Positions 1 to 8,388 of a stretch of 64,000 bases of DNA are shown here, in pieces; position 1 is the first letter of the stretch, and each line of letters opens with the position of its first letter. A program made the position numbers and the translations under genes. Below the pieces are notes generated by a model, which was not told the DNA's origin, did not search any database, and worked only from the letters and a program-made list of their open reading frames with translations. Source of the DNA: Brevundimonas sp. (lineage in GTDB: Bacteria > Pseudomonadota > Alphaproteobacteria > Caulobacterales > Caulobacteraceae). The stretch covers positions 620,001-684,000 of the forward strand of contig NZ_JACVCG010000001.1 in the NCBI RefSeq assembly GCF_016742135.1, given 5' to 3'.

Positions 1-86
1 GCCAGCCCGACGGATCGTTCCACCGCGAGAGCCTGACCGAGGTGCGGTTCGTGCCGCTGGTCGAGGGCACGGCCAAGGAGGGGTGA
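1..86 (+). CDS. pcm: Protein-L-isoaspartate O-methyltransferase, C-terminal end (partial)
   Basis: Only the last 27 codons are inside the window, read from base 3 to a TGA at 84-86. They end in the segment EVRFVPLVEG, which matches the typical C-terminal VRFVPL strand of Pcm. This enzyme uses S-adenosylmethionine to repair isoaspartyl residues in damaged cytosolic proteins. Position supports the call: in Caulobacter relatives surE and pcm precede a LytM-type peptidase gene and yajC-secD-secF, which follow here. The fragment is short, so the assignment rests on this one motif plus synteny. Confidence 0.7.
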   Translation, partial: QPDGSFHRESLTEVRFVPLVEGTAKEG

Positions 87-208
87 GGCCGGAATTCGGG
101 GGGCTGTTAACCTTCATGCCCAACTTTGGTGCGGTTTGGCGGGTTGGCTTATGGCCGTCATCGGGGCACACCGGACAGCACGACCCGGGATCGAGAGGAG
201 AGACGCGA

Positions 209-1216
209 ATGGTGACCCTTCGACGGGGGATGACCCTTCTGGCCGTGACCATGGGCCTGCTGACCATGGCCGCCTGCGCCAGCTATCCGTCCGAGCCACG
301 CTATTCGACGCGCCCGGTGCCGGTGAACCCGGCGGGGGTGCGGGTGGTCAGCACCACCGAGACCCCGCCGCCGCCGCGACCGACCTCGCCCCCGCCCGGT
401 GTGGAATTCGGCACCGCAGCCCCGCTTGGCGCGGTCGAGGGCGGGGCGCTGGATGCCCCCGTCGTCAGTGCGCCGCCGGAAGTTGCCCCGACGGGGGCCG
501 CCCCGCTTGAGGCCCTGCCGGTCAGCCGGGTGGCGGGCGCGCGCTATACCGTCCAGCCCGGCGATACATTGTCGGGGATCGGGCGTCGGTTCCTGACGCC
601 GATCCAGGTGCTGATCGAGATGAATGATCTGGGCCCGCGGGCGGCGCTGAGCGTCGGCAGCGAGGTGATCCTGCCCGACTCGGCTGTGGATTCCGGACGC
701 GATCCCTATGCCACGGGGCCATCGCCGACCGGCGTGCGCGTGCCGTCCGGGACCCTGCCGCCGCCCCCGCCGCCGCCCTCGGGCAATGCGCCCATGCCGC
801 CCGTTACCAACGGCTCGACGGCGCGCAGCGGCCCGCTGGACTGGCCGGTGCGGGGCGACATCCTGCGCCGCTTTGGCCCCGTGGGGATGGGCGAGCGCAA
901 CAACGGAATCAATATCGGGGCGCCGCTGGGCGCGCCGGTCCGGGCCTCGGCCGCAGGACGGGTGGGTTATGTCGGCGATACCCTGCCGGGTCAGGGACTG
1001 ACGGTGCTGGTGCTTCACCGCGACGGCTGGCGTACCGTCTATGGCCATCTGGGCAGCGCCACGGTGCGCGAAGGCGACGACATTGCCGCAGGCGCCCAGC
1101 TGGGCACCGTCGGCGACACGGCGGGCGACGGAAGGCCCTCGATCCACTTTGAGGTCTGGCGGATGCAGGGCGATCAACCCACGGCGCTGGACCCCCTGTT
1201 GCACCTGCCGCGATAA
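209..1216 (+). CDS. LysM and degenerate M23 (LytM) lipoprotein, DipM/NlpD-like
   Basis: A 335-residue envelope protein that probably regulates cell-wall hydrolases at division. The ATG at 209 is preceded by GAGAGGAGA and opens a lipoprotein signal with a candidate lipobox ending at Cys23. A Pro/Ala/Val-rich linker follows, then one LysM peptidoglycan-binding module (about 112-158), a proline-rich spacer, and an M23 domain (about 210-325). The M23 domain has lost zinc ligands. The usual HxGID motif reads N231-N-G-I-N235, and the first His of the late HxH motif is Ser, although HFEVW remains. It is therefore probably catalytically dead, like DipM, EnvC and NlpD. Its place before yajC matches Caulobacter dipM, but that protein is longer and has more LysM modules, so orthology is inferred. 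Confidence 0.82.
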   Translation: MVTLRRGMTLLAVTMGLLTMAACASYPSEPRYSTRPVPVNPAGVRVVSTTETPPPPRPTSPPPGVEFGTAAPLGAVEGGALDAPVVSAPPEVAPTGAAPLEALPVSRVAGARYTVQPGDTLSGIGRRFLTPIQVLIEMNDLGPRAALSVGSEVILPDSAVDSGRDPYATGPSPTGVRVPSGTLPPPPPPPSGNAPMPPVTNGSTARSGPLDWPVRGDILRRFGPVGMGERNNGINIGAPLGAPVRASAAGRVGYVGDTLPGQGLTVLVLHRDGWRTVYGHLGSATVREGDDIAAGAQLGTVGDTAGDGRPSIHFEVWRMQGDQPTALDPLLHLPR

Positions 1217-1324
1217 GAGTGCGTCCGGGGCACCGGTGTCCGTTGCAATCGGGCGTCCGGCCCCCTAGGTTCCGCGCCACCTTCGAGACATGTGGCCGGA
1301 CAACGCTCCGTGCCGGGAGAAACC

Positions 1325-1684
1325 ATGACAACCCAAGACCCGATCCTGCTGATGGCCGCCACCGCTGATGGCGGCATGACCGCCCTGCTGATGAACTTCC
1401 TGCCGTTCATCGCCATCTTCGTCCTGTTCTATTTCCTGCTGATCCGTCCGCAGCAGAAGCGGGTGAAGGCGCATCAGGAGCTGGTCGCCTCGGTCAAGCG
1501 CGGGGACACCATCGTCCTGTCCAGCGGCGTGATCGGCAAGGTGACCCGGGTCGAGGCGGATGAGGTCATGGCCGAGATCGCCCAGGGCGTGAATGTGCGC
1601 GTGGTCAAGACCATGATTACCGAGGTGCGCGACCGCACCGCGCCCGCCGCCATCGAACGCAAGGCCAAGAGCAGCAAGGCCTGA
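1325..1684 (+). CDS. yajC: Preprotein translocase subunit YajC
   Basis: A 119-residue single-pass inner-membrane protein that associates with SecDF and assists Sec-dependent export. The hydrophobic segment lies at about residues 20-42, followed directly by LIRPQQKR, the family signature. The cytoplasmic domain contains GDTIVLSSGVIGKV, also typical. The ATG at 1325 follows GGGAGAAACC. The gene lies 27 bases before secD in the same direction, so yajC-secD-secF is very likely one operon. Length is normal for alphaproteobacterial YajC. Confidence 0.95.
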   Translation: MTTQDPILLMAATADGGMTALLMNFLPFIAIFVLFYFLLIRPQQKRVKAHQELVASVKRGDTIVLSSGVIGKVTRVEADEVMAEIAQGVNVRVVKTMITEVRDRTAPAAIERKAKSSKA

Positions 1685-1711
1685 TCGGGCCGGTCTGCGG
1701 GGAAGCGAACC

Positions 1712-3304
1712 ATGATTCATCTGTCGCGCTGGAAGGTGATCCTTCTTGCCCTGTCCGTGGCGTTCGGCGTGCTGTTCGCCTATCCGAACCTGCTGACGCC
1801 CGCCCAGCGCGACGCGCTGCCCGGCTTCCTGCCCAAGAATGCCCTGAACCTGGGTCTGGACCTGCAGGGCGGCTCCTATCTCCTGCTCGAGGTCGACGTG
1901 ACCGAGATGCAGGCCAAGCGCGTCAGCAATACGGTCGAGGACGTCCGTCAGATCCTGAGCGAGGCACAGATCGTGCCCGTGTCGATCCAGCCCGATACGA
2001 CCGGCGTGGTCGTGACCCTGTCGACGGAAGACCAGGTCAATACGGCCTTTACGGCTATCCGGGACAGCGTGACCCGCGGCGCCGCGGGCGGCGTGGCGGA
2101 CCGTCAGGTGACCCGCCAGTCGAACAACCGCCTGCGCGTCGCCTTTACCGATGCCGCCCTGAACCGCATGGGCCCGGACGCCGTGACCCAGTCGATCGAG
2201 GTGGTGCGCCGCCGGATCGACAATCTGGGCACCCGCGAGCCCTCGATCATGCGCCAGGGCAGCAACCGGATCGTCATCCAGGCCCCGGGCGAGAGCGATC
2301 CCGCAGCGCTTGAACGCGTCATCGGCCAGACCGCCCAGCTGACCTTCCAGATGGTCGATGTCGAAAACAGCCTGGAGGAGGCCCTGCGGGGCCGGGTGCC
2401 GCCCGACGCGATCCTCATGGTCGACGACCTGGGCAATCCCATACTGGTCAAACGCCGGGTGCTGGTGTCGGGCGAGAACCTGACCCGGGCCTTCGTCACC
2501 CAGGACCAGAACGGGCGCACGGCCATCGGCTTCAATTTCGACAGCGAGGGCGCGCGCCGTTTCGGCGAAGTGACCGCCGCCAACATCGGTCGTCCGTTCG
2601 CCATCATCCTCGACGGCAAGGTGATCTCGGCCCCGGTGATCCGCAGCGCCATTCTGGGCGGTTCGGGCGTGATCGAAGGCAATTATTCGATCGCTTCGGC
2701 GTCCGAAATGGTCAGCCTGCTGAACGGCGGAGCCCTGCCGGCTCCCCTGAAGGTCGAGGAACGCCGGACCGTCACGGCCGAACTGGGCAAGGACGCGGTG
2801 GACCGCGGCATGCAGGCGACCGCCCTGGGTTTCGTCGTCATCGTGCTCTTCATGTTCCTGGCCTACGGCCTGCTGTTCGGCGGCATTTCGGTGGTCGGCC
2901 TGTTGCTCAACGGCCTGCTCATCATGGCCGCCATGTCGATGACCCAGGCGACCCTGACCCTGCCGGGCATCGCCGGCCTGATCCTGACCTTCGCCGTGGC
3001 CGTCGACGCCAACGTCCTGATCTATGAGCGGATGCGCGACGAGGCCCGACAGGGTCGCAGCGTGATCGCCTCGCTGGACGCGGGCTTCCACAAGGCCATG
3101 GGGACGATCGTCGACGCCAACCTGACGACCCTGGTCGCGGCCCTGATCATGTTCTTCTTCGGCGCGGGTCCGGTGCGCGGCTTCGCCTGGACGCTGACCA
3201 TAGGCGTGTTCACCTCCATGCTGTCGGCGGTGCTGGTGGCCCAGGTCGGCCTGGGCTGGTGGCTCAAGGTCGCCAAGCCCAAGAAACTGCCGGTGGCGGA
3301 GTGA
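1712..3304 (+). CDS. secD: Protein translocase subunit SecD
   Basis: A 530-residue RND-superfamily membrane protein that, with SecF, uses the proton-motive force to pull exported proteins through SecYEG. The N-terminal membrane helix is followed by LGLDLQGGSYLLLEVD, the conserved D1 motif. A large periplasmic P1 region follows, and then five further helices (about residues 365-520), with AVAVDANVLIYERMRDE marking the conserved membrane motif that carries the proton-path aspartate. The ATG at 1712 has GGGGAAGCG upstream. Its stop codon overlaps the secF start by one base (TGATG), indicating translational coupling. Confidence 0.97.
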   Translation: MIHLSRWKVILLALSVAFGVLFAYPNLLTPAQRDALPGFLPKNALNLGLDLQGGSYLLLEVDVTEMQAKRVSNTVEDVRQILSEAQIVPVSIQPDTTGVVVTLSTEDQVNTAFTAIRDSVTRGAAGGVADRQVTRQSNNRLRVAFTDAALNRMGPDAVTQSIEVVRRRIDNLGTREPSIMRQGSNRIVIQAPGESDPAALERVIGQTAQLTFQMVDVENSLEEALRGRVPPDAILMVDDLGNPILVKRRVLVSGENLTRAFVTQDQNGRTAIGFNFDSEGARRFGEVTAANIGRPFAIILDGKVISAPVIRSAILGGSGVIEGNYSIASASEMVSLLNGGALPAPLKVEERRTVTAELGKDAVDRGMQATALGFVVIVLFMFLAYGLLFGGISVVGLLLNGLLIMAAMSMTQATLTLPGIAGLILTFAVAVDANVLIYERMRDEARQGRSVIASLDAGFHKAMGTIVDANLTTLVAALIMFFFGAGPVRGFAWTLTIGVFTSMLSAVLVAQVGLGWWLKVAKPKKLPVAE

Positions 3305-4293
3305 TGCCCATGCGCGGATGGCCCCTTATCAAACTGCTGCCGTCGAAGACGAATTTCCGTTTCGTCCGGTATTCGCCCGTTCTGGGCACCCTTTCGATCC
3401 TGATGTGCGTCGCGGCGCTCGTCGGTTTTTTCGTGCCCGGCCTGAACATGGGCATCGACTTCAGCGGCGGGGCCTCGATGGAGATCTCCAAGCCCGCCGG
3501 ACAGGTCATAAACCAGGATGAGGTCTCGAGCGCCGTCAGCGCGCTGGGGCTTCAGGACGTGGGGGTGCAGGGCATCGCCAGGCTGGACAGCAATGCCGTC
3601 GACGGTTCGACCATGCTGCTGCGCTTCCAGGTGCCCGAAGGGGCCGACCAGACCGAGATCGTTCAGCAGGTCGAGACCGCCATCACCGAAACCATCGGCG
3701 AGGTGACCTATTCCGGCGTGTCGGTGGTCGGTTCCAAGGTGTCCGGCGAACTGTTCCAGAAGGGCCTGATGGCCCTCGGCATGGCGACGATCCTGATGTT
3801 TCTCTACATCTGGTTCCGGTTCGAGCCCCAGTTCGGCCTGGGGGCCGTGGTCGGCCTGGTCCACGACGTGATCATGACCTTCGGCCTGATCGTCGTCATG
3901 CAGCTGGAATTCAGCCTGAACATGGTGGCCGCCATCCTGACGGTGATCGGCTATTCGATGAACGACACCGTCGTCGTGTTCGACCGTCTCCGCGAGAACC
4001 TGCGCAAGTACAAGACCATGCCCCTGCGCGAAGTGATCGACCTGTCGATCAACGAGACGCTCAGCCGGACCATCGTCACCGGCATCACGGCGGTCATGGT
4101 TCTGGTCGTGCTGGCGGCGCTGGGCGGCGAGGTGCTGTTCGGCTTCTCGATCGCCCTGATGTTCGGCATCATCGTCGGCACCTATTCCTCGGTCTATGTC
4201 GCCGCGCCGGTCATCCTGCTTTGGGGGGTCAAGCGGGGCGAGTTCGCCGAGGAGGCCAAGCCGATCAAGCTGGGCGGTGCCAGCCGACCCTAG
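3304..4293 (+). CDS. secF: Protein translocase subunit SecF
   Basis: A 329-residue partner of SecD in the inner membrane. It shows the N-terminal helix, the GIDFSGGASMEI motif, a short periplasmic domain, and a C-terminal helix bundle with VIGYSMNDTVVVFDRLRENL, a SecF hallmark. The start was placed at the ATG that overlaps the secD stop; another in-frame ATG six bases on (3310) is equally possible. Codon use and GC content match secD. Transcription is expected from upstream of yajC. Confidence 0.97.
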   Translation: MPMRGWPLIKLLPSKTNFRFVRYSPVLGTLSILMCVAALVGFFVPGLNMGIDFSGGASMEISKPAGQVINQDEVSSAVSALGLQDVGVQGIARLDSNAVDGSTMLLRFQVPEGADQTEIVQQVETAITETIGEVTYSGVSVVGSKVSGELFQKGLMALGMATILMFLYIWFRFEPQFGLGAVVGLVHDVIMTFGLIVVMQLEFSLNMVAAILTVIGYSMNDTVVVFDRLRENLRKYKTMPLREVIDLSINETLSRTIVTGITAVMVLVVLAALGGEVLFGFSIALMFGIIVGTYSSVYVAAPVILLWGVKRGEFAEEAKPIKLGGASRP

Positions 4294-4326
4294 GGCGATC
4301 ATCATCAGGCCGGGGAGGGCCGAACC

Positions 4327-4947
4327 ATGGGCAAGTTACTGAGCAGCTTTCGCGCGACCGTCATCCTCAGCCTGGTGCTGGCGGGACTGATGGTCTTTGC
4401 CTTCGGGCGGGTCGCCGCCGGCGGCTTCGACCTGATCTTCTGGCAGGCCGTGTTCCGCTGGGTGCACGTGGCCGCGGGCATTCTGTGGATCGGCCTGCTG
4501 TACTATTTCAACTTCGTCCAGATCCGGGTGATGCCGTCGATCCCGGCCGAGCTGAAGCCGGCGGTCGGCAAGCATATCGCGCCCGAGGCCCTGTTCTGGT
4601 TCCGCTGGGCGGCGCTGGTGACGGTGCTGGCGGGGCTGGCGGTCATGTTCGCCCGGGGCCATGCCTATGCCGCCGAGGTCCTGAGCTTCGGTCTGGCCGG
4701 TGGTCTGGTCGAGGGGGATCAGGGCTTCATGCTGATGGGCATGGGCGTCTGGCTGGCCATCATCATGTTCCTGAACGTCTGGGGGATCATCTGGCCGAAC
4801 CAGAAGCGCGCGCTCGGCATCGTCGCCGTCGACGACGACAAAAAGGCCCGCGCCGCCCGCGTCGCCATGCTGGCCAGCCGCACCAACCTGCTGCTGAGCT
4901 TCCCGATGCTGACCTCCATGGCCATGTATCAGACGCTGTTCGGCTGA
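4327..4947 (+). CDS. PuuD-like (urate oxidase N-terminal family) membrane protein
   Basis: A 206-residue protein with about five or six membrane helices. The segments RWVHVAAGILWIG, NVWGIIWPNQK and SRTNLLLSFPML resemble the membrane domain of PuuD, a bacterial membrane-bound urate hydroxylase. The C-terminal cytochrome c domain of full PuuD is absent, and no purine-degradation genes are nearby. Function as a urate oxidase is therefore doubtful, and a haem-binding or electron-transfer role is only a guess from conserved membrane histidines. The ATG at 4327 follows GGGGAGGGCC, 33 bases after secF, so it probably shares the sec operon transcript. Confidence 0.6.
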   Translation: MGKLLSSFRATVILSLVLAGLMVFAFGRVAAGGFDLIFWQAVFRWVHVAAGILWIGLLYYFNFVQIRVMPSIPAELKPAVGKHIAPEALFWFRWAALVTVLAGLAVMFARGHAYAAEVLSFGLAGGLVEGDQGFMLMGMGVWLAIIMFLNVWGIIWPNQKRALGIVAVDDDKKARAARVAMLASRTNLLLSFPMLTSMAMYQTLFG

Positions 4948-4951
4948 TCCC

Positions 4952-5587
4952 TTGAGTGCGCCGCCTGTCGATCTGGACGCCCAGGTCCGGGCCGCCGATC
5001 CGGATCGCTGGCTGTCCAGCCGGTTCGTGGCGGACGAGGGGCGGCGCGCCGATCTGATCGCCCTTTATGCGTTCGAGGCCGAGCTGATGGTCATCCCGAC
5101 CCGGGTGACCCAGCCCCTGCTGGCCGAGATGCGCTATCGCTGGTGGGCCGACCAGATGGACGGGGTGTTCTCAGGCGCCCCCCGCATCGGCCATCCGGTG
5201 CTGGAGGCCCTGACCGGCGTGGTCGAGCGCCACGGGCTGGACCGCGCGCCGCTGGAGGCCCTGATCGAGGCGCATATAGGCCGGGTGCATGGCGAGGCCC
5301 ACGATCTGGACGCCTTCTACGTCGGGCCGATGCAGGCGGCGGTGCGGGTGCTGGCCGGACCGGGGCATGAGGCGGCGGTGGTCGAGGCCGGTCGCATGCG
5401 GGGTCTGGCCCAGACCGGGCGGCCCGAGGCAGCGCGGGCCGTCCGCGATGCCGCAAATGCCGCGCTGAAGGCCCTGCCAACCGTGGCCTTTCCCGCCGTG
5501 GCCCCCGCGACCCTGCTGGACCCCGCAGCCCCCGAACCGGTCAAGCGTCTGCGGCTGGTCTGGGCGAGCCTGAGGGGAAAGGTGTAG
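4952..5587 (+). CDS. Squalene/phytoene synthase-like protein (NDUFAF6 type)
   Basis: A 211-residue protein. The segment LIALYAFEAELMVIPTRVTQ followed by MRYRWWADQMDGV is the N-terminal signature of the trans-isoprenyl synthase fold. The catalytic aspartate-rich motifs of true squalene or phytoene synthases are not visible, and the protein is shorter than active enzymes (about 280 residues). It is better compared with the non-catalytic NDUFAF6 group linked to complex I assembly. That comparison is inference from motif loss. The start is a TTG four bases after the previous stop; no ATG or GTG fits better. It likely lies in the sec operon. Confidence 0.65.
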   Translation: MSAPPVDLDAQVRAADPDRWLSSRFVADEGRRADLIALYAFEAELMVIPTRVTQPLLAEMRYRWWADQMDGVFSGAPRIGHPVLEALTGVVERHGLDRAPLEALIEAHIGRVHGEAHDLDAFYVGPMQAAVRVLAGPGHEAAVVEAGRMRGLAQTGRPEAARAVRDAANAALKALPTVAFPAVAPATLLDPAAPEPVKRLRLVWASLRGKV

Positions 5588-5630
5588 TAGGGACCGGTCT
5601 CATCTGGCGCGGGAACCTGGAGAGCGGACA

Positions 5631-6332
5631 ATGACACGCATGAAGATCCACGCGGAAAGGCATCGGGTGTCGCGCATCGGCTGGCTGCGTGCGGCCGTGC
5701 TGGGCGCCAACGACGGCCTGGTCTCGACCGCCAGCCTGGTCGCGGGGGTGGCGGCGGCCGGGGCACCCCGCGGGGCGGTGCTGGTCGCCGGAGTGGCTGG
5801 GCTGGTCGCAGGCGCGATGTCGATGGCGGCCGGTGAATATATTTCCGTCAGTTCGCAGTCCGATACCGAAAAGGCCGATCTCATGCGCGAGACGGCTGAA
5901 CTGGCCACCGATCGGGAAGCCGAGGTCGAGGAGCTGGCCGGCATCTACGCCGCGCGCGGGGTCGATCCCGAACTGGCGCGCCAGGTGGCGTTGCAACTGA
6001 TGGACAAGGATGCGCTCGGGGCCCATGCCCGGGATGAACTCGGAATTTCCGAGATAACGACCGCGCGGCCGATACAGGCGGCGCTGACCTCAGCCCTGAC
6101 CTTCGCGACGGGTGCGGCCCTGCCGTTGCTGGTGGCTGCCGTAGCGCCGATGGCTGCCCTTCTTGCCTGGGTAGTGGGAGCGGCCCTGATCGGCCTGGCG
6201 GTGCTTGGTCTTCTGGGGGCCGGAGCGGGTGGGGCACCGCTGGCGCGTTCGGCGGTTCGTGTGGTGTTCTGGGGCACCCTGGCCATGGCCGTGACCGCTG
6301 CGGTGGGCAGGCTGTTCGGCGCGGTCGTCTGA
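5631..6332 (+). CDS. VIT1/CCC1-family iron or manganese transporter
   Basis: A 233-residue membrane protein. The N-terminal motif LGANDGLVSTASLVAGVAAA is diagnostic for the VIT/CCC1 family, which exports or sequesters Fe2+ and Mn2+. Helix 2 carries GAMSMAAGEYISVSSQSDTE, the second family motif. A charged cytoplasmic segment rich in Glu (about 85-140), which binds metal in family members, leads to three C-terminal helices. The ATG at 5631 follows GGAGAGCGGACA. It lies 43 bases after the squalene-synthase-like gene and converges on the next gene. Confidence 0.85.
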   Translation: MTRMKIHAERHRVSRIGWLRAAVLGANDGLVSTASLVAGVAAAGAPRGAVLVAGVAGLVAGAMSMAAGEYISVSSQSDTEKADLMRETAELATDREAEVEELAGIYAARGVDPELARQVALQLMDKDALGAHARDELGISEITTARPIQAALTSALTFATGAALPLLVAAVAPMAALLAWVVGAALIGLAVLGLLGAGAGGAPLARSAVRVVFWGTLAMAVTAAVGRLFGAVV

Positions 6333-6358
6333 GCGGGCGAGAGGCGACCGAACAGCCT
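6309..6358. terminator. Inverted repeat at the convergent end of the VIT gene
   Basis: AGGCTGTTCGG at 6309-6319 is the exact reverse complement of CCGAACAGCCT at 6348-6358. This gives an 11-bp stem around 28 bases. It spans the VIT stop codon and ends just before the stop of the opposing gene at 6361. There is no clear U-tract, so termination activity is inferred from position and stem strength. Confidence 0.5.
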
Positions 6359-6360
6359 GA

Positions 6361-7212
6361 TCACTCGGCCATCGGCAGGCGGGCCACGCGGGGCTCCCCG
6401 TTCACCAGCCAGACGAGGATTGTGGGGTGGCCCTCGGTCACCACCTCGACGCCGCGCTGGACCAGCGGATATCCCGGAACGCAGGGCTCGACGTCGTTAC
6501 CCTCCACCATGTCGCAGGCCGTCAGATAGCGGTCACGCTCCAGCGGGCGGATGCGGCGCTCCAGCAGCGGTCCCGTCGGCGGCTGCTCGGCGGTTACGAC
6601 ATTGATGGCGCGAGACAGATCCCTGGCCAGGATGAATTCCACGTCGTGCCGGTGGCTGTGCGGGCGCATGGCGATGCGGATGATGTCATCCTGACCGTCA
6701 TAGTCCACGTCCCACCGTACGGCGTCGGCAGGTTCGGCCAGGCCCTCACCGGTGGCGGCGTCGGCGGTGGCCTCGCCCAGGGTCGCCACCACCGGCTTGT
6801 CGTACAGATACGGCGAGCCGCGACAGACGGCATCGGTGATCAGGCCCTCGGCCGAATGGGGGATGCCGTGCACGATCTCATCCACCGCAGCCTCGCCCAG
6901 AAGGCGGCCCGAGGCGTCAAACACCTGCACGGTCTGCATGCGGATGCTGCCGCCGCAGTCGGTGGTGCCGGTGACCTGCGTGACGACCTGATCGCCGACG
7001 ACGGTGCCATGATCGACCCAGACATAGCGGACGGTCCGCGCCTCCCGCCGGGCGGGGCTACCCTGCGGCAGCATGTCGGCCTCCAGCAGGAAGAGGGAGG
7101 TGCCGTCGGGCCGCTCTGCCGTCGGGGTGAAGTCGATCAGCTGTCGCCAGGGGCCGTCCTGCGGGTCAGTTGCGGGAACGGACAGGGCAAGCGCAGCCAG
7201 AACACCAAGCAT
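6361..7212 (-). CDS. Secreted protein of unknown function
   Basis: A 283-residue protein not recognised by family. The ATG at 7212 is preceded by GGAGGT with a 5-base gap, which fixes the start. A short hydrophobic signal (LGVLAALALSVPA) suggests export. The mature part is mixed in charge, has no membrane helices, and holds five cysteines that could form disulfides. One segment, RWDVDYDGQDDIIRIAMRP, has DxDxD spacing that could bind calcium, but this is speculative. The gene stands alone, converging on the VIT gene and separated by 73 bases from the next gene upstream. Confidence 0.75.
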   Translation of the reverse strand: MLGVLAALALSVPATDPQDGPWRQLIDFTPTAERPDGTSLFLLEADMLPQGSPARREARTVRYVWVDHGTVVGDQVVTQVTGTTDCGGSIRMQTVQVFDASGRLLGEAAVDEIVHGIPHSAEGLITDAVCRGSPYLYDKPVVATLGEATADAATGEGLAEPADAVRWDVDYDGQDDIIRIAMRPHSHRHDVEFILARDLSRAINVVTAEQPPTGPLLERRIRPLERDRYLTACDMVEGNDVEPCVPGYPLVQRGVEVVTEGHPTILVWLVNGEPRVARLPMAE

Positions 7213-7285
7213 GGGACACCTCCGAACCAATAGCCGCTCACCCTAGAAAGCGATCGGGCGTCTGGAAAGCGCCTTCCACGGTCCG

Positions 7286-8176
7286 TCAGGAACCGGAAGT
7301 CCGGGGAAACTCCGTCGCCTCGCGCGGCCAGACCCGGCGGTTCGGCGACTGGTCAAAGGCCCAGCGGATGAAGCGGGCGGTGGTCAGGGCACCGGTGCGC
7401 ACCAGAGGACGCGGCAGGGGCGGACGGCGGCCGTGCATCGTCTGGGCCCAGGCGGGCAGGAGATCAAAGCCGGCCTGCATGATGACCCCGGCTGCCGCAT
7501 CGACGGCGGGCGAGCCGATGCGCTGGCGCATCACCAGACCGGCGACCTCGCGGGTGCGGGCATCGGCACGCAGTTGGGGGCGATACGACTGGATGAGGGC
7601 CTCGGCCCCGGCCCGGGTGCGGGGCAGGGGGTCGGCCCCCAGCGCCTGACCGACGCGGGCCATCTCGTCGAAATAGGCGTCCTGTTCGGCCAGCGGCATG
7701 TCGGGCCGGGCATAGCGGACCCACGCGTCGAGGAAGCTGATCGTCTCGGTCACATGGACCCAGGCCAGAAGGGCGGGGTCGGACACCCGATAGGCCGTGC
7801 CGTCGGGCAGGGTGCCGCCCAGCTTCGCGTGGATGCGGTTGACCTTGTCGATGGCGGCCTGACCGGCCTCGGCGTGGTCATAGGTGGTCACGGCGATGAA
7901 TTTGGCGGTGCGACGCAGGCGCCCGTGCATGTCGGCGCGAAAGTCGGAATGGTCCCAGACCCCGGCCAGCACCGCCGGGTGCAGCATCTGCAGCAGCAGG
8001 CCCGACACCCCGCCGATCATCATGGTCACCACATCGCCATTGACTTGCCAGGCGACTGAGGCGGGCGGGAAAAGGGCATCGCCCCGCCGCATCACCGGCC
8101 GCTCGCCCTTCTCCGCATCGTTGAACACATCGCTGATGCGTTTGCGGATGGCGGCGCGGACGGGGTCGAGCAGCAC
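7286..8176 (-). CDS. MpaB-type oxygenase family protein (DUF2236)
   Basis: A 296-residue protein of the DUF2236 family, which includes fungal MpaB and rubber (latex-clearing) oxygenases, haem-dependent enzymes. Family landmarks are QMLHPAVLAGVWDHSDF, RLRRTAKFIAVTTYDHAEA with the conserved Arg/Thr, RIHAKLGG, and DPALLAWVHVTETISFL, whose histidines are candidate haem ligands. The substrate is unknown. The start is a GTG at 8176, two bases beyond the stop of the 69-residue gene upstream, so the two are translationally linked and lie in one operon with trmFO. No signal peptide is seen, so it is probably cytosolic. Confidence 0.8.
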   Translation of the reverse strand: MLLDPVRAAIRKRISDVFNDAEKGERPVMRRGDALFPPASVAWQVNGDVVTMMIGGVSGLLLQMLHPAVLAGVWDHSDFRADMHGRLRRTAKFIAVTTYDHAEAGQAAIDKVNRIHAKLGGTLPDGTAYRVSDPALLAWVHVTETISFLDAWVRYARPDMPLAEQDAYFDEMARVGQALGADPLPRTRAGAEALIQSYRPQLRADARTREVAGLVMRQRIGSPAVDAAAGVIMQAGFDLLPAWAQTMHGRRPPLPRPLVRTGALTTARFIRWAFDQSPNRRVWPREATEFPRTSGS

Positions 8177-8178
8177 AG

Positions 8179-8388
8179 TCAGGCCCGCCCGGCGGGCGGC
8201 TGGAGCGCGAGGATCTTGCGGTCGAGGCGGGTGATCTCGGATTCCAGTCGCGCCTGTTCGGAGGCCATGTCGACCGGGGTGCCGTCGTCATAGGTGATCT
8301 GCGCCCCCTTCGCGATCAGGTCGAGGCGGTGGATCAGGGTGACGCGGCGCTCGATCAGGCGCTCCAGTTCGCTGTCGGTGCCGGTCAT
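8179..8388 (-). CDS. Small coiled-coil protein of unknown function
   Basis: A 69-residue acidic-basic protein predicted to be mainly helical, with heptad-like runs at both ends ([18 protein letters not shown] and [17 protein letters not shown]). It resembles a short two-helix hairpin, but I do not recognise a family. It overlaps the trmFO stop by four bases (ATGA) and almost abuts the DUF2236 gene. It is therefore the middle gene of a three-gene operon, and tight coupling supports it being real. Confidence 0.7.
   Translation of the reverse strand: MTGTDSELERLIERRVTLIHRLDLIAKGAQITYDDGTPVDMASEQARLESEITRLDRKILALQPPAGRA

Noticed and set aside
105..130. TTAACC upstream of the LytM factor as a CtrA site
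   Set aside because: Only one half-site is present; seven bases later the sequence is GCCC, not TTAA.
1265..3091. Long open frame of 608 codons antisense to secD
   Set aside because: It lies opposite a certain gene, is rich in His, Gln, Gly and Asp (the usual composition of antisense frames in GC-rich DNA), and has no motif.
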